NCBI RefSeq assembly: GCF_003935375.1
Contig: NZ_RHQM01000020.1
Coordinates: forward strand, 37,866 to 101,865
Reading direction: 5' to 3'
From: Stutzerimonas xanthomarina
Lineage (GTDB): Bacteria; Pseudomonadota; Gammaproteobacteria; Pseudomonadales; Pseudomonadaceae
Length of the DNA: 64,000 bases
Made by a program: the position numbers and the translations under genes. Below are positions 28,239 through 35,494 of this stretch, piece by piece (the first letter of the stretch is position 1; the number at the start of each line of letters is the position of its first letter). The notes under the pieces were generated by a model. It ran no database searches and was not told the DNA's origin. It saw only the letters and a list, made by a program, of their open reading frames with translations.

Positions 28239-30007
28239 TTGGCTTTCTCCAGATACAGCTTGGCCATACGAGGCGGCAATTGGTCGGGCGTGGCATCCAA
28301 CGCACGGCTGGCGAACAGCAGCTGCGCTGCGCTAGACGAGGCGGGCAGTAGAGCGGCTTGTTCGCCTAGGTTCAGCTCAAGGCGCAGCTGACTGCCATCA
28401 CCCAGCTGCCAGCGTGCAAGCACAGCGGCATCGCCCAGCACGCTGCAACCGAGAAAGGCGCTACCGGGCAGGCGCGGCACGATCTCGGCATGGCGGATGC
28501 TCAGCAGCTGGCGGTACAGCGCATGCCACTCGGCGTGCCCCGGTTGCGTCTGCGCACCGAAGTCCGGCCGCGACTGCTCGAACGTGGATACGGCGTTGGG
28601 ATCGGGAATGCGATCGCGGGTGGCTTCGTCGGCGAACTCGGAAAACTCGGCGAATTCGTTGCGGCGGCCTTCACGCACTGCATCGGCCAGCTCGCCGTGA
28701 TGGCTGGTGAAGAACAGGAAAGGTTGTCGCGAGCCCCATTCCTCGCCCATGAACAACAGCGGAACCATGGGGGAAAGCAGCAGGACGGCGGTGGCAGCCC
28801 TGAGCGCGTCGGCATCGGCCAGCGTAACCAGGCGATCGCCAAAGGCGCGGTTGCCGGTCTGGTCATGGTTCTGCAGGAACAGCACGAACGAGGTCGGTGA
28901 CAGGTGCGCACTGGGCTCGCCACGGGATTCGCCACGGCGGTTGTTCTGCCCCTGGTAGACAAAGCCTTCGCCAAGAAAGCGCGCCAGTTTGCTGGTCGCG
29001 TCCTGGTGATAGTCGGCGTAATAGCCCTGGCTTTCGTCGGTGAGCAGCGCATGCAGCACATTGTGGCCGTCATCGTTCCACTGCGCGGTGAAGCCCTGGG
29101 TCAGCAGGCTGGCGCGATTGTCCTCGTTCTCCAGCACCAGATGCACATGACGACCGGGTTCCACGGTGGCGTGCACGCGCTCGGCCAGCTCGGTGAGGAA
29201 GCTGCGGTCGGGAATGGCATGCACGGCATCGAAGCGCAGCCCGTCGAAGCGGTAGTCCATCAGCCACATCAGCGCGTTGTCGATGAAGAAGTCGCGGACT
29301 TCGCGGCGGCGGAAATCGATGCCATCGCCCCAGGGCGTCTGCTGGTCGTGGCGGAAGAAGTGTTTGGCGTAGCGGCCGAGGTAATTGCCGTCCGGGCCGA
29401 AGTGGTTGTAGACCACATCGAGAAACACCATCAGTCCGAGGCCGTGGGCGGTATCGACCAGATGCTTGAGCTCTTCCGGACTGCCATAGGCCGCTTCCGG
29501 CGCGTAGGGCAGAACGCCGTCGTAACCCCAGTTGCGGTCACCGGGAAACTCGGCGATCGGCATCAGTTCGATGGCCGTCACGCCGAGTTCGGCAAGCCCG
29601 GCGAGGTGCTTTTCCATCTCGGCGAAACCGCCATAGAGACCGACATGGGTTTCGTACAGCACCGTCTCGTGCCAGGGACGACCGAGCCAGCTGCTGTTGC
29701 GCCAAAGATAGTTGTCATGGGTATCGACCACCAGGCTCGGCGCATGCACGTCACCCGCCTGCGCCCGCGAGGCGGGGTCGGGCACATGCAGTTCGTCGTC
29801 GATGAGAAACCGGTAGAGCGTACCGGCCCCGTAAGGGGCATCGATGCTGTACCAGCCTTCTTCAGTGGCGGTCATCGGCAGCGTTTGTGCGCCTACAACG
29901 ATCAGACTGACGTTTTGCGCATCGGGCGCCCAGAGTCGGAAGCGGGTGGTTCCGTCTTCCAGCAACTCCGGCCCGTGATGCCCGATATGGGCACGCTGCT
30001 TCTGCAT
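28235..30007 (-). CDS. treZ: Malto-oligosyltrehalose trehalohydrolase
   Basis: 590 residues, GH13. It cuts free trehalose from maltooligosyltrehalose made by TreY. An N-terminal CBM48-like part (RFRLWAPDAQNVSLIV) precedes the barrel: LGLMVFLDVVYNHFGPDGNYL, nucleophile segment DGLRFDAVHAI and acid segment LVLENEDNRAS. ATG 30007 has an AGAGG site nearby. It lies 12 bases after glgA and overlaps malQ by 4 bases. Confidence 0.95.
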   Translation of the reverse strand: MQKQRAHIGHHGPELLEDGTTRFRLWAPDAQNVSLIVVGAQTLPMTATEEGWYSIDAPYGAGTLYRFLIDDELHVPDPASRAQAGDVHAPSLVVDTHDNYLWRNSSWLGRPWHETVLYETHVGLYGGFAEMEKHLAGLAELGVTAIELMPIAEFPGDRNWGYDGVLPYAPEAAYGSPEELKHLVDTAHGLGLMVFLDVVYNHFGPDGNYLGRYAKHFFRHDQQTPWGDGIDFRRREVRDFFIDNALMWLMDYRFDGLRFDAVHAIPDRSFLTELAERVHATVEPGRHVHLVLENEDNRASLLTQGFTAQWNDDGHNVLHALLTDESQGYYADYHQDATSKLARFLGEGFVYQGQNNRRGESRGEPSAHLSPTSFVLFLQNHDQTGNRAFGDRLVTLADADALRAATAVLLLSPMVPLLFMGEEWGSRQPFLFFTSHHGELADAVREGRRNEFAEFSEFADEATRDRIPDPNAVSTFEQSRPDFGAQTQPGHAEWHALYRQLLSIRHAEIVPRLPGSAFLGCSVLGDAAVLARWQLGDGSQLRLELNLGEQAALLPASSSAAQLLFASRALDATPDQLPPRMAKLYLEKAK

Positions 30008-30019
30008 TGAACGACCTCT

Positions 30020-31570
30020 TCAGATTAAAAGACGAACCTCGCGGCGCTCTCCGAGCAATTTCCGGTACAGCGCGTCATAGGGTTCGATGGCGTGACGCCA
30101 GAAAAAGCCGGCCCCCATCGCCCGGCAACGCATGGCGGTCAGCAGCTGCGGATGCTGATGGATCGCCAGCGCTCGCTGGACGGCCTGCCGGTAGCTGCTG
30201 ACATTGGATTCGTTGAACAGGAACCCGGTGATGCCGTCATCGATGGAGTCGGCCAGCCCGCCGGTGCGACGTGCGACCGGCAATGAGGCATAGCGTTGGG
30301 CATACATCTGGCTGAGGCCGCACGGCTCGTAGCGCGACGGCATCAGCAGAAAATCGCTGCCGGCGAACAGGCGGCGCGCATCGGTTTCGTTGAAGCCGAT
30401 GTGGGACGCGACACGGCCGGGGTACTGGGCGGCGAGCTGGCGAACCTGATGCTCGATCTGGTGATCGCCCTGGCCGAGTATCGCCAGCTGGCCGCCGCCT
30501 TCGACGATGGCATGAGCCACGTCGAGGGTCAGGTCGACACCCTTCTGGTGCACCAGGCGCGAGACCACGGCGAACAGCGGTGCATGGCAATGCTCGAGAC
30601 CGAACGAATCGCGGATATAGGCGGCATTGGCCTCTTTGCCTTCCCAGTTGCGTGCGCTGAAACCCTTCACCAAATAGGGATCGCTTTCCGGCTCCCAGCT
30701 TTCGTCGATGCCGTTGAGCAGCCCACTGAGCAGTCCCTGGCGGGCTTTCATGCTGAGGAAGCCTTCCATGCCGCAGCCGAATTCCGGCGTGGTGATTTCC
30801 TCGGCGTAGGTAGCGCTCACCGTGGTCACACGGTTGGCATAGGCGATCCCGGCCTTGAGCAGGGACAGCTTGCCGTAGAACTCCATGCGCTCCGGGTCGC
30901 AGGCCTCGGCGGGGATTCCCAGCAGGCGCCGCTGCGCCATGTCGATGTTGCCCTGGTAGGCGAGGTTATGAATGGTGAAGACGCTGGGCGTGTTCAACCC
31001 GCGCCAGTGCATGTAGGCGGGCGCCAGACCGGCTGGCCAGTCGTGGGCGTGCACCAGCTCGGGCGCCCAGCGGATGCAGGCCGTACCGGCGGCGATTTCC
31101 GCAGCGGCCAGTCCGAGGCGAGCGAAACGCACCGGATTGTCCGGCCAGTCGTTGCCATCGGCGTCACCGTATGGCGAGCCTTCGCGCTCATAGAGTTCCG
31201 GGCAGATCAGCACATAGATGATCAGGCCGTCGGGCATGTCCATCCGGCCGATGCGGCAGCCGGGAATCTCGGCATAGCCGCCCAGCGAGCCGACCGTGCG
31301 GATGGCGTGACCGCTGTTGATTACCTGCGAATAGCCGGGGATCAGCACGCGCACATCGTGGCGTGCGCCCAATGCCCGGGGCAGTGCCGCCGACACGTCG
31401 GCGAGCCCGCCGGTCTTGACCAGATCGGTCAGTTCGGAGGTGACGAACAGGATCTTGCGTTTGTCATCGTGGCTACTGCGAATCTGCAGGGCAGGGCGAG
31501 TAACCAGGGGTATGGCGGGTTTCGCCTTCGGCAGTCCGACAGGCAGGGCGTTCACAGCGGCAATACTCAT
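30020..31570 (-). CDS. glgA: Glycogen synthase
   Basis: About 516 residues, GT5 glycosyltransferase that extends alpha-1,4-glucan from ADP-glucose (or makes maltose 1-phosphate in organisms with GlgE). The KTGGLADV nucleotide-sugar loop is at about residue 50, with an unusual 35-residue basic lead before it. The C-terminal half has LVHQKGVDL and PSRYEPCGLSQMYAQRYASLPVARRTGGLADS. ATG 31570 has GGGGAG 6 bases upstream and is preferred to GTG 31573. A 17-codon upstream frame ends on this ATG. First structural gene of the minus-strand cluster; no glgC is seen here. Confidence 0.95.
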   Translation of the reverse strand: MSIAAVNALPVGLPKAKPAIPLVTRPALQIRSSHDDKRKILFVTSELTDLVKTGGLADVSAALPRALGARHDVRVLIPGYSQVINSGHAIRTVGSLGGYAEIPGCRIGRMDMPDGLIIYVLICPELYEREGSPYGDADGNDWPDNPVRFARLGLAAAEIAAGTACIRWAPELVHAHDWPAGLAPAYMHWRGLNTPSVFTIHNLAYQGNIDMAQRRLLGIPAEACDPERMEFYGKLSLLKAGIAYANRVTTVSATYAEEITTPEFGCGMEGFLSMKARQGLLSGLLNGIDESWEPESDPYLVKGFSARNWEGKEANAAYIRDSFGLEHCHAPLFAVVSRLVHQKGVDLTLDVAHAIVEGGGQLAILGQGDHQIEHQVRQLAAQYPGRVASHIGFNETDARRLFAGSDFLLMPSRYEPCGLSQMYAQRYASLPVARRTGGLADSIDDGITGFLFNESNVSSYRQAVQRALAIHQHPQLLTAMRCRAMGAGFFWRHAIEPYDALYRKLLGERREVRLLI

Positions 31571-31623
31571 CACGATCTCCCCAGAGCCCCGGCGTTCCAG
31601 GTGCCGGCGCCAGCTACGAGCAT
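31570..31623 (-). CDS. Possible 17-residue leader peptide upstream of glgA
   Basis: A short frame encoding MLVAGAGTWNAGALGRS has an AGGAG site 4 bases before its ATG, stronger than that of glgA. Its TGA overlaps the glgA ATG as TGATG, the arrangement of translational coupling. It may be a chance frame; expression is not shown. Confidence 0.35.
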   Translation of the reverse strand: MLVAGAGTWNAGALGRS

Positions 31624-31699
31624 ATTTCTCCTATGCAACGATCTGATGACCGTCACATACCATGAACACGACCAGGCTGAAATCTAGTTCGGAGCTGCC

Positions 31700-31732
31700 G
31701 CGAAGGCAGGTGGGGCTCCACCGGCCCTACCA
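31700..31732. repeat. Small hairpin upstream of glgA
   Basis: GGTGG-GGCT-CCACC stem (31709-31722) inside a longer imperfect inverted repeat. It could be a REP-type palindrome or part of the glgA leader. No T-run. Confidence 0.3.
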
Positions 31733-31867
31733 GAAACCAGACCCGGCGTCGCGGTAGAAGTTCTTGAAAACCTGATCAACTACCACTGCCGGAACTCGCA
31801 ACCAGCCAACTTGCTCCGAATACAGAGTCGTGAAGGCGTTGAACCTGGAATGGTCGGAGCAAAAAAC

Positions 31868-32374
31868 ATGCAAGAGATCGAACGAGTCGTTGACTTTCTG
31901 CAACGCGAGGAACTGACGCTGACCACCGCGGAGTCCTGTACCTGCGGTTTGATGGCTTCGCTGATGGGCGATATTCCGGGTTGCGGCCAGGTGCTCGACA
32001 GCGGCTTCGTGGTCTATTCACCCAAGGCAAAGAACCGCCTGCTCAAAGTGGACTTCGAGACCATCGAGCGATTCGGCCTGACCAGCGAGGAGGTCGCGCG
32101 TGAGATGGCCATCGGTGCGCTGAACGCCAGCGTCGCCACCCTTGCCGTGTCGAATACCGGTGTTGCGGACGATGACCAGGAGGATGAAGGCGGCACCCAG
32201 TGCTACGCCTATGCACTGATGCGGGGCGAGCGGCAGGTGGTGGTGAGCGAAACGGTGCAGTTCGATGGCGACCGGGTCGCTATTCGCAAGCAGGCAGCGC
32301 GACACGGACTCACCCAGCTACCGGTTAAATACGCCGAGTTGCTGAAGAAGCTGGAGGGACTCGAGGGCGACTAG
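31868..32374 (+). CDS. CinA-like nicotinamide-nucleotide amidohydrolase domain protein
   Basis: About 168 residues equal to the C-terminal CinA/PncC domain, which deamidates NMN in pyridine-nucleotide salvage. The signature TTAESCTCGLMASLMGDIPG is present with VSNTGVADD and GGTQCYAYAL. The usual GPGG motif of PncC is altered, and an acidic DDDQEDEG stretch sits there, so activity may differ. Start ATG 31868 has CGGAG 8 bases upstream; in-frame starts at 31811 and 31850 have no site. It ends one base before the convergent MscS gene. Confidence 0.8.
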   Translation: MQEIERVVDFLQREELTLTTAESCTCGLMASLMGDIPGCGQVLDSGFVVYSPKAKNRLLKVDFETIERFGLTSEEVAREMAIGALNASVATLAVSNTGVADDDQEDEGGTQCYAYALMRGERQVVVSETVQFDGDRVAIRKQAARHGLTQLPVKYAELLKKLEGLEGD

Positions 32375-33427
32375 TCACACCGGCGGCTGGCGCTCCGGTT
32401 CGACATGCTCGGGCTGCGATGTATCGACGCGCTGCTTGTGGCCGACGCTGAGGTCTGCGCGGAGTTGCGGCAGCGAGTGCGGGTATTGTCGCTGGATGAA
32501 GCTCAGCAGGCTTTCGCGAATGTGGCAGCGCAGGTCCCAGTTGCGCGACGAATCCGGCGAACTCACCAGGGCCCGCAGCTGAATGGATTTCTCGCTGGTG
32601 TCGGTGACCTGCAGTACGCAGACCCGGCCGTCCCACAGCTCGGGCACTTCCTTGCACAGCCGGCGCAGCTCCTCGCGCAGCGGCTCCAGCGGCAGCGAAT
32701 AATCGGCCCAGAGGAAAACCGTGCCGATCAGGCTGGAGCTGCGACGGGTCCAGTTCTGAAACGGTTTCTCGATGAAGTGCTGCAACGGCACGATGAGCCG
32801 GCGGTCATCCCAGATCCGCACGACGACGTAGGTGCCGGTGATTTCCTCGATGCGACCCCATTCGTTCTCGACGATGACCACATCGTCCAGGCGGATCGGC
32901 TGGGTCATGGCGATCTGCACGCCGGCGATGAGGTTGGCCAGCACCGGCCGCGCGGCAAAGCCCACCGCTAGCCCGGCAAGGCCCGCCGACGCCAGCAGGC
33001 TGGCACCGAACTGGCGGGCACCGGGAAAGGTCATCAGCATGGCCGCCGCGCCAATCAGCAGCACAAAGAAGGTCAGGGTGCGTAGCAGCACACGTGATTG
33101 CGTCTGTATCTGGCGGGCGCGAAGGTTGTCGACCACATCCACCGGATTGCGCAGCTGAATGAACTGCTGCAGCCCACGCAGCGAGCGCATCACCAGCCAC
33201 GTGAGGGTGGCGATTATCAGCAGCGTGGTGACATGCCGTGCCGCGTCGATGAAATGCAGATCGTTTGGCGCAGACGTCCATACGCCCTGCACCCCTACCA
33301 GTGGCAACAGTAGCCGGACGGGCTTTTCCAGTTGCTCGGACAGCTCCCGGGTAAACAGGAAGGCTCGCGCCAGGCGCAGCGTTAGGGCGGTCAGCAGCCG
33401 GCCGAAGAGACTCAGGACCAACGCCAC
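32375..33427 (-). CDS. MscS-family mechanosensitive ion channel
   Basis: 350 residues from GTG 33427. Inner-membrane channel releasing solutes on hypo-osmotic shock. Hydrophobic helices lie near residues 67-85 and 115-135; the pore helix is in ASLLASAGLAGLAVGFAARPVLANLIAGVQIAMTQPIRLDDVV, followed by the beta domain (WGRIEEITGTYVVVRIWDDRRLIVPLQHFIEKPFQNWTR). The frame stays open upstream and encodes a hydrophobic FPAFLLQWDHYI stretch typical of the family, but no ATG is seen there, so the N-terminus is uncertain. It converges on the CinA-like gene without a gap. Confidence 0.85.
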   Translation of the reverse strand: MALVLSLFGRLLTALTLRLARAFLFTRELSEQLEKPVRLLLPLVGVQGVWTSAPNDLHFIDAARHVTTLLIIATLTWLVMRSLRGLQQFIQLRNPVDVVDNLRARQIQTQSRVLLRTLTFFVLLIGAAAMLMTFPGARQFGASLLASAGLAGLAVGFAARPVLANLIAGVQIAMTQPIRLDDVVIVENEWGRIEEITGTYVVVRIWDDRRLIVPLQHFIEKPFQNWTRRSSSLIGTVFLWADYSLPLEPLREELRRLCKEVPELWDGRVCVLQVTDTSEKSIQLRALVSSPDSSRNWDLRCHIRESLLSFIQRQYPHSLPQLRADLSVGHKQRVDTSQPEHVEPERQPPV

Positions 33428-33691
33428 GAACAGCGCCGCGGCTATGGTGCGCAGCGCCGGCTGGCTGATGTAGTGATCCCACTGCAGGAGAAAGGCTGGA
33501 AATTCGATAGCGGGCGTTCCGGTTGGCCAGAGGTCTGGGGCAGAGACAGACAGCCACCGGCGAAAGTTCAGGGCGTGCAGCCGAGAGGTGGGCCGGACGG
33601 GTGGGCGGAACTCCTATGGGCGGGATGTTTCACAAATTCCAGGCGGGTTGCAGAGCACGACCCGATTTTCTGACCCGATTGGAGTTGAACC

Positions 33692-34222
33692 ATGCAGAGT
33701 GCACAGACCGGCAATGACGTCCGTACCGAACGCCTGATCGAATGGCTGCGCGATGCGCACGCGATGGAGGCGCAGGCCGAAACCATGCTGAACAAGCAGG
33801 CCAGCCGCATCGAGCACTACCCCGAACTCAAGGCGCGGATCGAACAGCACATCACCGAAACCCAGAACCAGGCCAAGCTGATCGAAGGCTGCCTGCAGCG
33901 CTATGACAAGTCCTACTCCGGCCTCAAGGACCTGGGCGGCAAGATGATGGCGATGGGGCAGGCCATGGGCGGCATGATGGTCGATGATGAGATCGTCAAG
34001 GGCGCGCAGATGGGCAACGTGTTCGAGAACCTCGAGATCGCCTCCTACAAGATCCTCATCGCCGCCGCCGAAGCGGTCGGTGACATGCAGACCAAGGAAG
34101 TGTGCGAGCGCATCCTGGTGGAGGAGGTGGCCATGGCCGACTGGTTACGCGACCACCTGGCCGAGCTGACCCAGGCCTATCTCACTCGTGCGGCCGAGCC
34201 GCATGTCGAGGCCAAGCGCTAA
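33692..34222 (+). CDS. DUF892/YciE-type ferritin-like protein
   Basis: 176-residue all-helical protein of the YciE/DUF892 ferritin-like family. Helices carry the carboxylate/His positions expected for a di-iron site (LIEWLRDAHAMEAQAETML, RIEQHITETQNQAKLIEGCL, EIASYKILIAAAEAVGD, CERILVEEVAMADWLRDHL). Family members are induced under general or osmotic stress; their biochemical role is unsettled. A GGAG site lies before ATG 33692. It is flanked by other stress-type genes. Confidence 0.85.
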   Translation: MQSAQTGNDVRTERLIEWLRDAHAMEAQAETMLNKQASRIEHYPELKARIEQHITETQNQAKLIEGCLQRYDKSYSGLKDLGGKMMAMGQAMGGMMVDDEIVKGAQMGNVFENLEIASYKILIAAAEAVGDMQTKEVCERILVEEVAMADWLRDHLAELTQAYLTRAAEPHVEAKR

Positions 34223-34327
34223 GCGACTACCCCGGGCGCCCGGCTGCCGCTGGCCGGGTGTATTACCCCTCCAACTTATTAGCCATGCCGTGACCACTCG
34301 CCGTCGCGCGCCTGGTGGAAGCTAGCA

Positions 34328-34612
34328 ATGAGACAACGCCCGCTACTCAAGACCTTGACCTTCGCTGTGCTGCATTTTGCGACAGCGTTCATCGTCGTCT
34401 ATGCCCTCACCGGGAGTCTGGTGATCGGCGGGGCGGTCGCGCTGATCGAGCCGCTGTGCAACACCCTGGTGTTCTATCTGCATGAACGTGCCTGGCAACG
34501 CTTCGGTCGCCAGAAGGCCACTCGCAGTCACAGCTATGGACACGACGTATTCCTGAAATACATGGCGCGCGGCCAGACCGCCAGCAGCCGGATCGTCCGC
34601 ACGCCACGCTGA
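34328..34612 (+). CDS. DUF2061 family small membrane protein
   Basis: 94 residues with two hydrophobic helices (about 8-27 and 30-50). The segments KTLTFAVLHFATAFIVVYALTGS and ALIEPLCNTLVFYLHERAWQRFG are the DUF2061 signature. The C-terminal 40 residues are basic and probably cytoplasmic. Inner membrane location is expected; the function is unknown. Confidence 0.8.
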   Translation: MRQRPLLKTLTFAVLHFATAFIVVYALTGSLVIGGAVALIEPLCNTLVFYLHERAWQRFGRQKATRSHSYGHDVFLKYMARGQTASSRIVRTPR

Positions 34613-34619
34613 GCGGGTC

Positions 34620-34895
34620 TCATTCGACGTGACTGAGCTGTTGGCCTTCGGCGGGGAGCGAGCTGCGCGTGACGCACATTTCAATGCGCAGCTCCTGCGC
34701 CAGACGCACCAGGTTGGCGGCATCGCGGCACTGATCGTAGGAAATGCCGAGAACGGTCAGTTCTTCGTCTGGCGATTCCTGAAAGAGGCGCACGCGGAGT
34801 GAGTTGTCGGAATCGTCGCGGCATTCGCACTGGAATGGGCGAAGGTAGGTGTGCAGGATCGCTTCGATCTTGAACAGCGGAAGACGCGTATTCAT
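34620..34895 (-). CDS. DUF1652 family protein
   Basis: 91-residue protein resembling the Pseudomonas-restricted DUF1652 family: an initial helix (FKIEAILHTYLRPFQCECRD), a conserved Cys pair (CEC), then beta strands (SLRVRLFQ, LTVLGI) and a helix with AANLVRLAQELRIEM. A small soluble cytoplasmic protein of unknown role. It converges on the DUF2061 gene with 7 bases between them. Confidence 0.75.
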   Translation of the reverse strand: MNTRLPLFKIEAILHTYLRPFQCECRDDSDNSLRVRLFQESPDEELTVLGISYDQCRDAANLVRLAQELRIEMCVTRSSLPAEGQQLSHVE

Positions 34896-35171
34896 AAATC
34901 CTCCCTATGTAGGAAGGTGACTTGAGCGCAGTAAAGCGGCCTCTGCGCACCCCTGGTTTTCCCGACGTCATTCAACCGTAGCAGTGCTTGTCCGGTTGTA
35001 AATGCGGCGATCTGTCCACCCGGCGGATTAAGTCCGGCAACTGCTCTACACGGCATTTTCCGGCCATTACCGCTTGTCGGAACCCGTCGGACGGCTCGAT
35101 CTGTCCCTGCTGAACTTCATACCAGCAGGGGATGACCAAATTAAGTACGTCGTCCTTAGCGGAGAACCGAG

Positions 35172-35468
35172 ATGAAGAAAACGATGCTCACGGCAATCCT
35201 GAGCGGCCTGGTTGCGCTACCGGCCATGGCCCAGTTTCCCGCTGGTACTCCGCGGGACGACACCGGTTCGCGCCCCAGCACCATGGGTAATCCAACGCCG
35301 CAGGAGGAAGTCGAAACCCGCCAGGACGATCAGGGACGCACCGTGACCGAAGATGGCCGGCTGGTGGCGCCGCAGCCGGGAAGCGAGGAAAAATCCACTG
35401 ACCCGAACCGGCATTCGATGCCCGGCGAGGCTGACGACAGTTCCACCGACGCTGGCAAGCTTGAGTAA
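35172..35468 (+). CDS. Small secreted hydrophilic hypothetical protein
   Basis: 98 residues. A signal peptide (MKKTMLTAILSGLVALPAMA) is cut before QFPAG, leaving about 77 residues rich in D, E, P, T, S and Q and likely disordered. A GCGGAGAA site precedes ATG 35172. It lies 26 bases before full-length ligD on the same strand. No family is recognised; the low complexity resembles other envelope-stress proteins. Confidence 0.65.
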   Translation: MKKTMLTAILSGLVALPAMAQFPAGTPRDDTGSRPSTMGNPTPQEEVETRQDDQGRTVTEDGRLVAPQPGSEEKSTDPNRHSMPGEADDSSTDAGKLE

Positions 35469-35494
35469 TCGCGGGACATTGCCGGAGGTCAGCC

